From contig NZ_LR134356.1 in the NCBI RefSeq assembly GCF_900637195.1, forward strand, positions 2,790,001-2,854,000: a DNA stretch of 64,000 nt. Direction: 5' to 3'. The notes beneath the pieces are model-generated. The model ran no database searches and was not told the DNA's origin. It saw nothing but the letters and a program-made list of their open reading frames with translations. This document shows, in pieces, positions 43,572 through 52,073 of the stretch; the stretch's first letter is position 1; each line of letters starts with the position of its first letter. Source of the stretch: Mycolicibacterium aurum (GTDB lineage Bacteria > Actinomycetota > Actinomycetes > Mycobacteriales > Mycobacteriaceae). A program made the position numbers and the translations under genes.

Positions 43572-43858
43572 GCGTTCGCCCCGACAACCGGCTCAGTGAC
43601 GTTCCGATGTCGCCGGTGACCTGCGGGGCGTGTGGCGCGGAGGTACTGGCTCGCAAGAGCAGCTGGGCGCAGACCAGCGTGCAGTGGACGGCGGACTCGC
43701 AGGCCAAATGCCGCTATCGGCCGGTGACGTCGAGATTGGGCGCCGCCGAGGGCGGCGCTACGGTCTTGAGCCCGGCGCTGCTGATGTGCGCCGACCTGCG
43801 GTCCTCGATCGAGGACGCTGTGCGTTGCGGCGGCCTTCCCGTACTCGACGAAACCTGA
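43568..43858 (+). CDS. Small Cys-containing protein coupled to kshA, unknown function
   Basis: A 96-aa protein whose ATG overlaps the kshA stop in ATGA, so the two are translated together. It has VTCGACGAEVLARKSSWAQT near residues 18-37, giving a CxxC pair, further Cys in AKCRYRP and LLMCADL, and a late CGG. The pattern could be a zinc ribbon or a small redox site, but no known fold is assigned. Similar short proteins are linked to Rieske oxygenases in mycobacteria from memory. A role as partner or stability factor of KshA is inference. Confidence 0.75.
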   Translation: MSVRPDNRLSDVPMSPVTCGACGAEVLARKSSWAQTSVQWTADSQAKCRYRPVTSRLGAAEGGATVLSPALLMCADLRSSIEDAVRCGGLPVLDET

Positions 43859-43915
43859 CCCCGGTCGGTCGGGGATCGCTCGGGGGTACCCGGGCGACGA
43901 TGTCTCGCGCGGACA

Positions 43916-43960
43916 ACGGTGTGGCCCTGCGTCCAGCTGCGGACCGCAGGGTCACACCGT
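43916..43960. terminator. Strong hairpin between convergent genes
   Basis: Arms 43916-43931 (ACGGTGTGGCCCTGCG) and 43945-43960 pair along 16 positions with a single G-T wobble, around a 13-base loop. It lies between the end of the kshA operon and the end of the minus-strand 359-aa gene, so it is probably a bidirectional terminator. Confidence 0.65.
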
Positions 43961-43973
43961 GTTCGTCTGCGAC

Positions 43974-45053
43974 TCAGGCGAACTGGAACGCGCTGACCGG
44001 GGCTTCGGCAGGGTAGCTGGCCGGCCCGCCGAGGTCGTAGGCGGCGTTGAGGGCGCCGATGAACTCGGCATCGTGCAGGGGTGCGCTGGGGATGTCGAGC
44101 TTGACGCCCTTCCCGGCAAGATCATCGACCATCATGTCGATGGCCTTGTCGACGGTGATGTCGTCCGAATGGTCCATGTTCTTCTTCAATTCGTCGAGAT
44201 CCTCGAACACCTCCGCCGACCAGTGCACCAGGAACCGCAGTTCGTCGGTGTGGTGGCGGGCGATGACCTGGTCGCCGTTCTTGAGCACCCAATGGTCGCG
44301 GGAGGCAGGGTCGCCGGCGAACACGGTGTCGAAATCCAGTCCGGCGGGAACCTGCTGGTCGAGCGGACCGTTCGCTTCACCGCGATGCACGAGCATCTCG
44401 TTCTGCACCACGACACCGCGATTGAAGACCGGTGGCAGCAGGCGCTTGGGCTCTTTGAGGGGACCGTCGGGCCAGTAGGTGAATCCACTGCCCGAATCAT
44501 GGGAGAACCAGGTGATCACCTGGGCCATCTTGATCAGGTAGTCCTGGAACAGCCCGGATTTGCCCATGACGCTGGTGAGCCAGGTCGGTGCATTCTCATA
44601 CCGCACACCGCGGAAACTGGGCGAATCGAGATGCCCCGGGTCACGGTTGGCACACGGGCCGTTGATGTTGAAGAGCATCATCTGCGGCTTGGCGTACTCG
44701 GCCCCCCAGTAGGACTTGGCCATGTCGAGGAAGCCCGCGTTGTAGAAGCAGTCGTGCAGTTCCGGATACAGCACCGTGCCGTGATTGGCGAGAGAACCGC
44801 GGAACGTCGGGGTCAGGAACAGGTCGAGGGTGGGGGTGAAGCCTTCGGGGAACTTGCCGCTCATCGTGGCGATCAACTCCTCCGGCGACGAGAAGTGCTG
44901 CGCGATGATCAGCCGCCACGGGGCATCTCGGCGCACCACGTCGAGCAGCCGCTCGCGCTGGTCGTCGGTATAGACACTGTCGATCTCACGGGGCGGCGCA
45001 GCCGGCCGCAAGATGTCGGACAGCTCCATCCGTCGTTCATCGGTGAAGATCAC
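43974..45053 (-). CDS. Conserved protein of unknown function with an HxD motif
   Basis: A 359-aa cytoplasmic protein that I cannot place in a family with certainty. It has GHLDSPSFRGV (HxD) near residue 175 and a distal His and Arg in EMLVHRGEANGP near residue 250, an arrangement like the iron-binding facial triad of 2-oxoglutarate/Fe(II) dioxygenases. WSHDSGSG-like and GPCANRDPGH segments surround it. The fold assignment is a guess. The GTG at 45053 is preceded by GGAG six bases upstream. It lies between kshA and a hydrolase operon and could be a further steroid-modifying oxygenase. Confidence 0.8.
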   Translation of the reverse strand: MIFTDERRMELSDILRPAAPPREIDSVYTDDQRERLLDVVRRDAPWRLIIAQHFSSPEELIATMSGKFPEGFTPTLDLFLTPTFRGSLANHGTVLYPELHDCFYNAGFLDMAKSYWGAEYAKPQMMLFNINGPCANRDPGHLDSPSFRGVRYENAPTWLTSVMGKSGLFQDYLIKMAQVITWFSHDSGSGFTYWPDGPLKEPKRLLPPVFNRGVVVQNEMLVHRGEANGPLDQQVPAGLDFDTVFAGDPASRDHWVLKNGDQVIARHHTDELRFLVHWSAEVFEDLDELKKNMDHSDDITVDKAIDMMVDDLAGKGVKLDIPSAPLHDAEFIGALNAAYDLGGPASYPAEAPVSAFQFA

Positions 45054-45195
45054 GGGGGCTCCTTCTCTACTGTCCCGGCGTCGATGCACGCCGTCGGTGC
45101 CGTTGATTGTGTGCCGTGTCACCGCTCTGCGGATCGCTCGTGTCCAGCCATCGGGACGTCAGTGCGACCCGAACACCGGCAGGCGGGATCAAGGG

Positions 45196-46158
45196 TCAAA
45201 AATGCAGTGGGCAGGTGAATTTCGCCTGAAGCAGCGCGCCGGTCTCGGCCAGCGCGAGTCGACCGCGCGCAGTCGTGTCATAGCGCATCAGAAAGCCGTG
45301 GTAAACACCCGGATAGCGGGTCACGGTGGTCTGCACTCCGGCCTGTCGCATGCGCTCGGCGTACCGTTCGCCCCAGTCCCGAATGGGATCGGACGCAGCA
45401 GTCACCACAATCGCCTGAGGTAATCCGCGGAGGTCGGTGGCGAACGCAGGGACGCGGTAGGGGCTGTGCGGTGTCTCGGCACCCACGTCGGCGAGATCGT
45501 GCAGGTAGACGATGTCATCGTGGGTCAACATGGGAGCATCCGGCATGTCGGTCACCGACGGAGTGCCCATGTCCCGGTCCACACCCGGATACATCAGCAC
45601 CTGAACCAGGATCTGCGGACCGTGGTGGTCCCGTGCGGCCAATGCCACAGCGGCGGCGACACCGCCGCCGGCGCTGTCGCCGGCAACCGCCAGCCGTGTC
45701 GGGTCCACGCCAAGGGTCGCAGCCTGTTCGGCTACCCACTCGGTCGCGACGAACGCGTCGTCGAACTGTGCCGGCGGGGGGTGCTCCGGCGCCAGCCGAT
45801 AATCCACCGCCACCACGACCGCCCCGGACGAATGGGCGAGACCACGCGCCAGAGGCTCGAACGAGTGGTTGGACCCCATCACCAGCCCGCCACCGTGGAA
45901 GTACACCACCACCGGTGCCGGCTCGGCACACACCCGGGTGGGACGGTAGAGGCGAACCGGTATCAGGCGACCGAGCGCGGGAACCGCCGCATCACCGATC
46001 TCGGCCATCGGGGGCATATCCGTTGGCAGAGGAGCCGATTCGATCGACGTGCGGACGGCCTCGTAGCCCCGCTGGCGCATCGACGGGATCGGCCCCAACG
46101 ATGCGATACGGTCGGCGGCATCGGGGTCGAGTGGTGGTCCCTGGCGCGATGAATCCAC
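45196..46158 (-). CDS. Alpha/beta hydrolase of the HSL/LipH family
   Basis: A 320-aa esterase of the hormone-sensitive lipase family. The oxyanion motif is VVYFHGGGLVMGS, the nucleophile elbow is AGDSAGGG, and acid and base are in TAASDPIRDWG and GVYHGF. It has no signal peptide. The substrate could be an ester intermediate, for example from the Baeyer-Villiger monooxygenase at 55 kb. Last gene of a three-gene operon (SnoaL-like, SDR, hydrolase) with gaps of only 2 and 4 bases. Confidence 0.9.
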   Translation of the reverse strand: MDSSRQGPPLDPDAADRIASLGPIPSMRQRGYEAVRTSIESAPLPTDMPPMAEIGDAAVPALGRLIPVRLYRPTRVCAEPAPVVVYFHGGGLVMGSNHSFEPLARGLAHSSGAVVVAVDYRLAPEHPPPAQFDDAFVATEWVAEQAATLGVDPTRLAVAGDSAGGGVAAAVALAARDHHGPQILVQVLMYPGVDRDMGTPSVTDMPDAPMLTHDDIVYLHDLADVGAETPHSPYRVPAFATDLRGLPQAIVVTAASDPIRDWGERYAERMRQAGVQTTVTRYPGVYHGFLMRYDTTARGRLALAETGALLQAKFTCPLHF

Positions 46159-46162
46159 GGGC

Positions 46163-47047
46163 TCAGTGTTTGGCGGGGTCGAAGCGCTGCTGCGACCGCA
46201 ACTGCGGCGGCACCTGCGTGGTCAGCACCTGGGCACGTTCGGCCATGGCTGAGCCGACGTAGTCGGGCTGGGTCATCAGGTAGAAGTCGCCCCGGGCCGC
46301 CTGCTCGAACACGACCGCGGCTGCCTCGACGGGATCCATCGCTGCTGCCTTGATCTCGAGCATCGCCGTCCTCTGTGACTCCGCTGCGGTCACGTCGCTG
46401 CTGGGCTGGTCGCTGTCTACTCCGCCGGCAGCTTCGAAGATGTTCGACTTCACCGCACCCGGGAGTACCGCCTGGATCCGAATGTGGTCATCGTGTCCGG
46501 CGAGCTCGACCTCCAGTCGGAGGCACTCGGTCAGTGCCAGCACCGCGTGCTTGCTGATGATGTAGGGAGCCTGCAGCGGCACCGCCGCCACTCCGCCGAT
46601 CGACGACAGGTTCCACACCCACGCGGGGGACGGGTCGGCCATCATCCTGGGCAGGAATGCGCGCACGCCGTGATAGACGCCGCTCACGTTGATGTCCATC
46701 ACCCTGTTCCAGTTGGAAATCGGTGTGTCCCAGAGATATCCGAACTGTTCGACACCGGCGTTGTTGACCAGCAGGCGAACGGGGCCGAGGTCACGGTAGA
46801 CCGTCTCTGCCAGCGCGACGACACCTTCGGGATCGCGCACGTCGCGAAGCTCGACATGCGCGGCGCCACCGGCGCCCGCCAGCTCGTCGCGCAGGGCGGT
46901 CACGGCCGGTTCGTCCACGTCGACGAGGACCACCGTCATACCGAGTTGGTGAGCGTGCCGGGCAAGTCCGGCGCCGATACCGGCGCCGGCCCCGGTGATG
47001 ACGGCGACACCACCACCGAAGATGTCGCGTACGTCGGGGGCGCCCAC
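46163..47047 (-). CDS. Short-chain dehydrogenase/reductase
   Basis: A 294-aa classical SDR. The cofactor motif is ITGAGAGIGAGLARHA, then VDVDEPA with Asp favouring NAD(H). The central block is VNNAGVEQFGYL, the active-site Ser is in NLSSIGGVAAVP, and Tyr and Lys are in PYIISKHAV. It has a C-terminal extension (DSDQPSSDVTAAESQRTA onward) of about 50 residues. A hydroxysteroid or related alcohol is a plausible substrate. It lies in the SnoaL-SDR-hydrolase operon. Confidence 0.9.
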   Translation of the reverse strand: MGAPDVRDIFGGGVAVITGAGAGIGAGLARHAHQLGMTVVLVDVDEPAVTALRDELAGAGGAAHVELRDVRDPEGVVALAETVYRDLGPVRLLVNNAGVEQFGYLWDTPISNWNRVMDINVSGVYHGVRAFLPRMMADPSPAWVWNLSSIGGVAAVPLQAPYIISKHAVLALTECLRLEVELAGHDDHIRIQAVLPGAVKSNIFEAAGGVDSDQPSSDVTAAESQRTAMLEIKAAAMDPVEAAAVVFEQAARGDFYLMTQPDYVGSAMAERAQVLTTQVPPQLRSQQRFDPAKH

Positions 47048-47049
47048 GG

Positions 47050-47532
47050 TCAGGCGTTCGATGAGCTGAGCTTTGCCCGGTGCTCCGAGAACGGGATCGA
47101 GTCCTCGGCGTCGAGCACCACGGTCATCGACGTGAGCACCAATGCGTCACCGGCACGCCGAATTCCGACATCCGCTACGCCTGAGGACACATCGAAGGGC
47201 ACGTTGTTGGTCACCTGGTTGACATACATGTAGAACCGGACGTTGGTGACGTCGCCATCGGTGCCGGTCCGGAAGATGTTGGTCGCATGGTGCCGCAGCG
47301 GATAGGGGTTCTCGTCACGGTGCTTGCCCAACCACGCCAACGTCTCCGCACCCCCGTGCAGTTCTGCAGCCAGGAGTTCCTCGAACGGGCAGTTGCCGGA
47401 ATCCGAACGGCTCAGATACTGCATCTCGTCGGCGATGTAGGTGGCGAGCACCTCGAACTGTCCCTGGTCGTAGTGATACCAGAAGCTGGCGATGAACTCC
47501 TGGATTTCCGGCAGCGTGATCTCGTTGCTCAT
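47050..47532 (-). CDS. SnoaL/NTF2-like small protein
   Basis: About 160 aa with the NTF2-like cone fold signature: ITLPEIQEFIASFWYHYDQGQFEVLATYIADEMQYLSRSD and ATNIFRTGTDGDVTNVRFYMYVNQVTNN. This family includes ketosteroid isomerases, cyclases and dehydratases, and also many of unknown role. No catalytic Asp or Tyr can be assigned without alignment. ATG codons at 47538 and 47532 are both possible. It is first of its operon, 43 bases from the repeated 20-bp element. Confidence 0.85.
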   Translation of the reverse strand: MSNEITLPEIQEFIASFWYHYDQGQFEVLATYIADEMQYLSRSDSGNCPFEELLAAELHGGAETLAWLGKHRDENPYPLRHHATNIFRTGTDGDVTNVRFYMYVNQVTNNVPFDVSSGVADVGIRRAGDALVLTSMTVVLDAEDSIPFSEHRAKLSSSNA

Positions 47533-47574
47533 GGCCATGAGTCAACCGGCGATGCGTGATCTCCGACACGCCGT

Positions 47575-47594
47575 TGACCGGTCAGTGGAACACC
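47575..47594. promoter_or_regulatory. Copy 2 of a 20-bp shared promoter element
   Basis: An exact copy of the element at 42322-42341, in the same orientation, 43 bases upstream of the minus-strand SnoaL-like start (42 bases in the other case). Same sequence, orientation and distance indicate a true control site rather than chance. Confidence 0.55.
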
Positions 47595-47608
47595 GAACCC
47601 CTGTGCCG

Positions 47609-48655
47609 TCAGTCGGCGATCAACTGCCACAGGCCGGGCCCCCCGGCGTGCAACGCGGCCTGGGTCACCACGTCGTCCCAGTGCTGCACCGATCCGTACT
47701 CCGATCGCCAAGCCAGTGCGGCACGGGTGTATTCGTGCAACCGGTGTTCGATCGTGGTGCCGATCGCGCCGAAGGCCTGGTGGGCGTTGCGCACCGCCAC
47801 CGATGCGGCATGTCCGGTGCATGACCTGGCGACGGCCACCAGGAATCCCATCTTGTCTGACGCCCAGTCGCTCGTGATCGCCGCGTTCAGTGCGGCCTCG
47901 GTGGCGGCCCGCGCGAGGGCCGCTTCGGCGGCGATGTCGGCGACCATGTGCTGAATAGCCTGGAACTTCGACAGCGAGCGACCGAACTGAACCCTCGACG
48001 ACGTGTGCTCGATCGTCATGTCGAGGATGACGTCCAGCGCTGCACAGACCTGCACTGCCCGAACCAGGGCCGACCGCAGCCTCAGCTGCTCGACGACTGC
48101 GGTGTCGACCATGGTGCCCGACGACGCCAGCGCGGCGATATCGGCCTCGACGACGTCCCGCGGCTCACCGATCATGTTCGTGCCTGCGGTGATACGAAGC
48201 GTCGCGGAGTCGACGTCGGAGACGCGGTGACCGTCACCGTCGGACCAGACCACGGCGACGCGCTCAGCGGAGATCGCCCACGGCACCGCGGTGGCGGTGC
48301 CGTGTTCGTCGACGACGCAGATCGTGCGCAGGGCCCCGTCGACGGTCAGCCCAACGGTGTCGAGCACCCAGCACGCCAGCAGATCGTGTTCGGCGAGCGG
48401 AACACGCACTGCGTGCCGGACAGCCGCAGACATCAGCTCCGCCGCCTCGGCCCAGCCGGCTCCGCTGCCTCCGTCGTCCGGCCTACCGGTCAGCCGCACC
48501 AACCCCAATCGGTCGAGGCTGCTCCACAGACCGTCGTCGAGTGAGACGTTTTTCTGGGGCGGTTTGCCGTCGCGATAGCTCGCCAGGACGGCATTCATCA
48601 TGTCCGCCAGCTCGGGGTCGACGGTCATGCCTGTGTGAGCGGGAACAGTGGTCAT
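47609..48655 (-). CDS. Acyl-CoA dehydrogenase-fold protein, probable non-catalytic subunit
   Basis: A 348-aa short acyl-CoA dehydrogenase homologue. It contains RVQFGRSLSKFQAIQHMVADIAAEAALARAATEAAL in the helical domain and ends in AHQAFGAIGTTIEHRLHEYTRAA. The usual GGxxTE catalytic segment is not seen. This matches the second subunit of heterotetrameric ChsE-type steroid acyl-CoA dehydrogenases, where FAD and catalysis are shared with a partner. It overlaps the other acyl-CoA dehydrogenase gene by four bases, which supports the pairing. Confidence 0.88.
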   Translation of the reverse strand: MTTVPAHTGMTVDPELADMMNAVLASYRDGKPPQKNVSLDDGLWSSLDRLGLVRLTGRPDDGGSGAGWAEAAELMSAAVRHAVRVPLAEHDLLACWVLDTVGLTVDGALRTICVVDEHGTATAVPWAISAERVAVVWSDGDGHRVSDVDSATLRITAGTNMIGEPRDVVEADIAALASSGTMVDTAVVEQLRLRSALVRAVQVCAALDVILDMTIEHTSSRVQFGRSLSKFQAIQHMVADIAAEAALARAATEAALNAAITSDWASDKMGFLVAVARSCTGHAASVAVRNAHQAFGAIGTTIEHRLHEYTRAALAWRSEYGSVQHWDDVVTQAALHAGGPGLWQLIAD

Positions 48656-49818
48656 CGCAGTCCCAATCCGCGCGCGATCATGCCGCGCAGTACTTCGGTG
48701 GTCCCGCCTCGGAGGGTGAAGCCGGGGCGCTGATCCACCGCGACGGTGACGAGCTCGCGGAAGTAGCGGCCGGCTGTGGTCTGGTCACCGGAGCGGAGGT
48801 CGGCGTAGTCGGCGATGTCGCCCTCGGCGGAGGTCCCCAGCAGCTTGACCACCGCGGCGGGCACGTCAGCGGGTTCGTGGCGCTCGAGCGCTCCGGCCAC
48901 CGCAGTCGACATGTGGTGCAATCCGGCAACGCGGGCGACGAGTCGGCCCAGTTCGGCGTCGCGTGACAACTTGTGGTGCGCGACGCTTTCTGCGGCGGCG
49001 GCCAGCAGCGGGAACGTGGACAGTACCCGTTCGGGTCCACTGCGCTCGTAGGCGAGCTCGGAGGTGACCTGACGCCACCCATCGCCGATCTGGCCGAACA
49101 CCAGGTCCTCGGAGACGAACACCTCGTCGAGGATCACCTCGTTGAAGTGGTGGCCGCCGTTCATCGAGACGATCGGACGGACCTCGACGCCGGGGCTGTC
49201 GAAGCGGACGATGAACTGACTGAGTCCGTCGTGCCGGTGGGCAGCGTCGACAGCAGCGGTTCGGGCAAGAACGATGAATGCGTGGGCGCGATGGGCGCCC
49301 GATGTCCACACTTTGGTGCCGGTCAGCGACCATCCGTCGCCGGTCTTCTCGGCTCGGGTCCGCACGCTGGCCAGGTCCGAGCCGGAGTCAGGTTCGCTCA
49401 TTCCGATACCGAAGAAGCACTCGCCGGCGGCGATTTTCGGGAGGAACTCCCGCTTCTGGGCTTCGGTGCCGTTCTTCAGCAGCGCGGGAACGATCTGCCG
49501 GTCGGCGATCCAGTGCGCAGCGACGGGTGCGCCCGCCGCGAGCAGCTCCTCGGTGACCACGAACCGCTCGATGTGCGAGCGTCCCTGCCCTCCATACTCT
49601 TTCGGGACTGTCATACCGAGGTAGCCACGGGCAGCGAGCGCCGCGGTGAAGGTCTCGTCCCAACCGCACAGCCAGCCGTCGACCGAGGGCGTGAACGCTC
49701 CGGCGGCGAGCTGTTCGGCGACGAATTCGCGGACCTCGGTACGCAGGCCGGCCGTGGCGGCAGCATCGGTGGTCGCGGGGGGGAGCAGCCGGCGCTGTGC
49801 GGTCACTGGGTCGACCAC
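48652..49818 (-). CDS. Acyl-CoA dehydrogenase, catalytic subunit
   Basis: A 388-aa acyl-CoA dehydrogenase. The FAD and substrate region has FGIGMSEPDSGSDLASVRTRAEKTGDGWSLTGTKVWTSGA, and FTLRGGTTEVLRGMIAR holds the catalytic Glu position. It introduces an alpha-beta double bond in an acyl-CoA. With the shorter neighbour it probably forms an alpha2-beta2 enzyme. The gene overlaps the enoyl-CoA hydratase gene by 16 bases. The ATPA-like starts upstream are not used; the start MVDPVTAQRRLLPPA fits the family. Confidence 0.93.
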   Translation of the reverse strand: MVDPVTAQRRLLPPATTDAAATAGLRTEVREFVAEQLAAGAFTPSVDGWLCGWDETFTAALAARGYLGMTVPKEYGGQGRSHIERFVVTEELLAAGAPVAAHWIADRQIVPALLKNGTEAQKREFLPKIAAGECFFGIGMSEPDSGSDLASVRTRAEKTGDGWSLTGTKVWTSGAHRAHAFIVLARTAAVDAAHRHDGLSQFIVRFDSPGVEVRPIVSMNGGHHFNEVILDEVFVSEDLVFGQIGDGWRQVTSELAYERSGPERVLSTFPLLAAAAESVAHHKLSRDAELGRLVARVAGLHHMSTAVAGALERHEPADVPAAVVKLLGTSAEGDIADYADLRSGDQTTAGRYFRELVTVAVDQRPGFTLRGGTTEVLRGMIARGLGLR

Positions 49819-50582
49819 TTCGCGATGCGCTCGCCGTGCTCGGGGTCGCGGTGCGCGAGCGGCTGCATGGCCGCCGCCATACCCAGCGTGGACTCCAGAT
49901 GTCCGGTCCGCGATTCCTGCAGGAGTCGCTTGGCCATCCTCAATGTGTGTGACGGATTTTTGGCGATTCGCGCAGCCAGTTCCGCTGTCACGGCGAGCAA
50001 GTCGTCATGGGGGACTACACGACTCACCAGACCCCATTCCAGCGCGGTGCCGGCGTCGATCCGGTCGCCGGTCAGGGTCATCTCGGCGGCTCGCTCATAG
50101 CCGATTGCACGCTGCAGGAACCAGGTTCCGCCGTCGCCTGGCACCAGGCCGATCTGCACGAAGCTTTCGGCGAACGATGCCCGTTCCGACGCCACGCGGA
50201 TGTCGCACATCGCTGCCAGATCGCAGCCTGCGCCGACCGCCGGGCCGTTGACCGCAGCGATGATCGGCACCTCCAGACGCGCCAACGCCCGAGGTATGCG
50301 CTGGATTCCGTCCACGTAGGCGTGCCGTTGGGCTATCGGCTCGAGACCGAACATTCCCTGCCGATCGGCCATGTCCTTGACATTGCCGCCCGCCGAGAAG
50401 ATCTTTCCCGCCCCGGTCAAAATGACGGCCTTGATGGTGATGTCCGAGTTGGCAGCGTCCACTGCCGATTCGAAGGCGGAGATGAATTCCTGTCCACTGA
50501 CCGCATTTCCGGTGTGGGGGAGATTGATCGTCCATGTCAGGGCTCCGCCGGAGGTCGTGACGACCAGGGGGTCGGAGGGCAT
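49803..50582 (-). CDS. Enoyl-CoA hydratase/isomerase family protein
   Basis: A 259-aa crotonase. The oxyanion regions are KIFSAGGNVKDMADR and VNGPAVGAGCDLAAMCDIRVAS, followed by FVQIGLVPGDGGTWFLQRAIG. It would hydrate the product of the neighbouring acyl-CoA dehydrogenases. A GTG two codons upstream (50588) has GAGG at better spacing and could be the true start. It follows the aldehyde dehydrogenase by 46 bases. Confidence 0.93.
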   Translation of the reverse strand: MPSDPLVVTTSGGALTWTINLPHTGNAVSGQEFISAFESAVDAANSDITIKAVILTGAGKIFSAGGNVKDMADRQGMFGLEPIAQRHAYVDGIQRIPRALARLEVPIIAAVNGPAVGAGCDLAAMCDIRVASERASFAESFVQIGLVPGDGGTWFLQRAIGYERAAEMTLTGDRIDAGTALEWGLVSRVVPHDDLLAVTAELAARIAKNPSHTLRMAKRLLQESRTGHLESTLGMAAAMQPLAHRDPEHGERIAKWSTQ

Positions 50583-50628
50583 ACTCACGTGGGGACCTCG
50601 CTTCTGTGAGCTGGCGTGCGGTCGGATG

Positions 50629-52050
50629 TCATGGCATCTGCAGTGACTTGATCTGCAGGTACTCCTCGAAGCCGATGCGCCCGAGTTCGCGACCGATGCC
50701 GGATTTCTTGTAGCCGCCGAACGGTGCGGCAGGGTTGTACCTGCCGCCGTTGATGTCGAGCTGGCCGGTCTGCACGCGGCGGGCGAAGGCGACCGCGCTG
50801 TCATCGTCGGCCGCCCACACCGCGCCAGACAATCCGTACGGCGTCCCGTTGGCGATCCGCAGTGCGTCGTCGGTGTCGGTGAACGGGATCACGGCCAGCA
50901 CGGGTCCGAACACCTCTTCCTGACCCAACTCGGAGTCGGGATCAACATCTGCGAAAACCGTTGGCGCGATGTAGAAGCCCACATCACGGAGCTTGTCCGC
51001 GCCGCCGGTGAGCAGGCGCGCGCCGTCGCGTCCGGCGCGTTCGATGAACCCGAGGACAGTGTGGTACTGGCTCTCCGATGCCGACGGGCCGATCCGCGTG
51101 CCCGGGTCCCACGGATCGCCCACGGTGTACTTCCTCACGGCGGCCTCGACGAGGTCGAGAGCCTCTCCGTAGCGGGACGCAGGGACCAGCATGCGTGTCC
51201 ACGCCATGCAGGTCTGGCCACCGTTGAGGAACGCGTTACCGACGCCGACCTTCACGGCTGTCGCGAGGTCGGCGCCGTCGAGGATGACGTTGGCGGATTT
51301 CCCGCCCAGCTCGAGCGCCACTTTCTTGATGGTCCGGCCCGCCAGTTCGCCGACGCGGCTACCGACACCGGTGGATCCGGTGAAGGAGACGAAGTCGACG
51401 TCGGGATGCTCTGACATGCGCTCCCCGATGACGCGACCGGGCCCGGACACCAGATTGACCGTCCCCGGAGGAAGGCCGGCCTCGTGGAGGGCGTCGACGA
51501 ACTCGAACACCGACAACGGTGCCTCGTTGCTGGGCTTGAGTACGACCGGGCATCCTGCGGCGATCGCGGGGAGGACCTTCGCCACGACCTGATACAGCGG
51601 GTAGTTCCACGGCGTGATGGCCGCGACGACGCCGTAGGGCTCGCGCGTCACGAGTGAGTTTCCGATGCGCTCCTCGAACTCGAAAGTGGCCAGCGCCTCG
51701 GCAAACCCCCGAGCCACCGCGAGCGGAACCTGGGTCTGCACGGTCTGCGACACCCGGATCGGCGCACCCATCTCGGCGGTGATGGTCTCGGCGATGTCGG
51801 GCAGTCGCTTCTCCATCGCGGTGATGACCGCGTCCAGCCGCGCGCGTCGTTCGGCGACGCCGATCAGCGGATCGAACGCCTCTCTGGCCGCGGCGACGGC
51901 GGCGTCGACGTCGGCTGCGGTCCCGCTGGGCACGGTGCCCAGCACCCGTTCGGTGGCTGGATCGATCACCTCGATCGCATCGCTGCCGTCGGGGGACACC
52001 CACCCACCGTCGATGTACAGCTCGGTCCTGGTGTAGTCGTGGTTGGTCAT
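50629..52050 (-). CDS. NAD(P)-dependent aldehyde dehydrogenase
   Basis: About 473 aa, standard ALDH length. The catalytic Glu is in ALELGGKSANVIL, the catalytic Cys is in LNGGQTCMAWTRML, and the EEVFGPVLAVIPF motif is present. It oxidises an aldehyde, perhaps the product of the alcohol dehydrogenase encoded just upstream (24 bases). The ATG at 52050 has AAAGG five bases upstream and is preferred to the GTG at 52056. The pair with acyl-CoA synthetase suggests alcohol to acid to CoA ester. Confidence 0.94.
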   Translation of the reverse strand: MTNHDYTRTELYIDGGWVSPDGSDAIEVIDPATERVLGTVPSGTAADVDAAVAAAREAFDPLIGVAERRARLDAVITAMEKRLPDIAETITAEMGAPIRVSQTVQTQVPLAVARGFAEALATFEFEERIGNSLVTREPYGVVAAITPWNYPLYQVVAKVLPAIAAGCPVVLKPSNEAPLSVFEFVDALHEAGLPPGTVNLVSGPGRVIGERMSEHPDVDFVSFTGSTGVGSRVGELAGRTIKKVALELGGKSANVILDGADLATAVKVGVGNAFLNGGQTCMAWTRMLVPASRYGEALDLVEAAVRKYTVGDPWDPGTRIGPSASESQYHTVLGFIERAGRDGARLLTGGADKLRDVGFYIAPTVFADVDPDSELGQEEVFGPVLAVIPFTDTDDALRIANGTPYGLSGAVWAADDDSAVAFARRVQTGQLDINGGRYNPAAPFGGYKKSGIGRELGRIGFEEYLQIKSLQMP

Positions 52051-52073
52051 CGACACCTTTCGGGATTGCGGGG

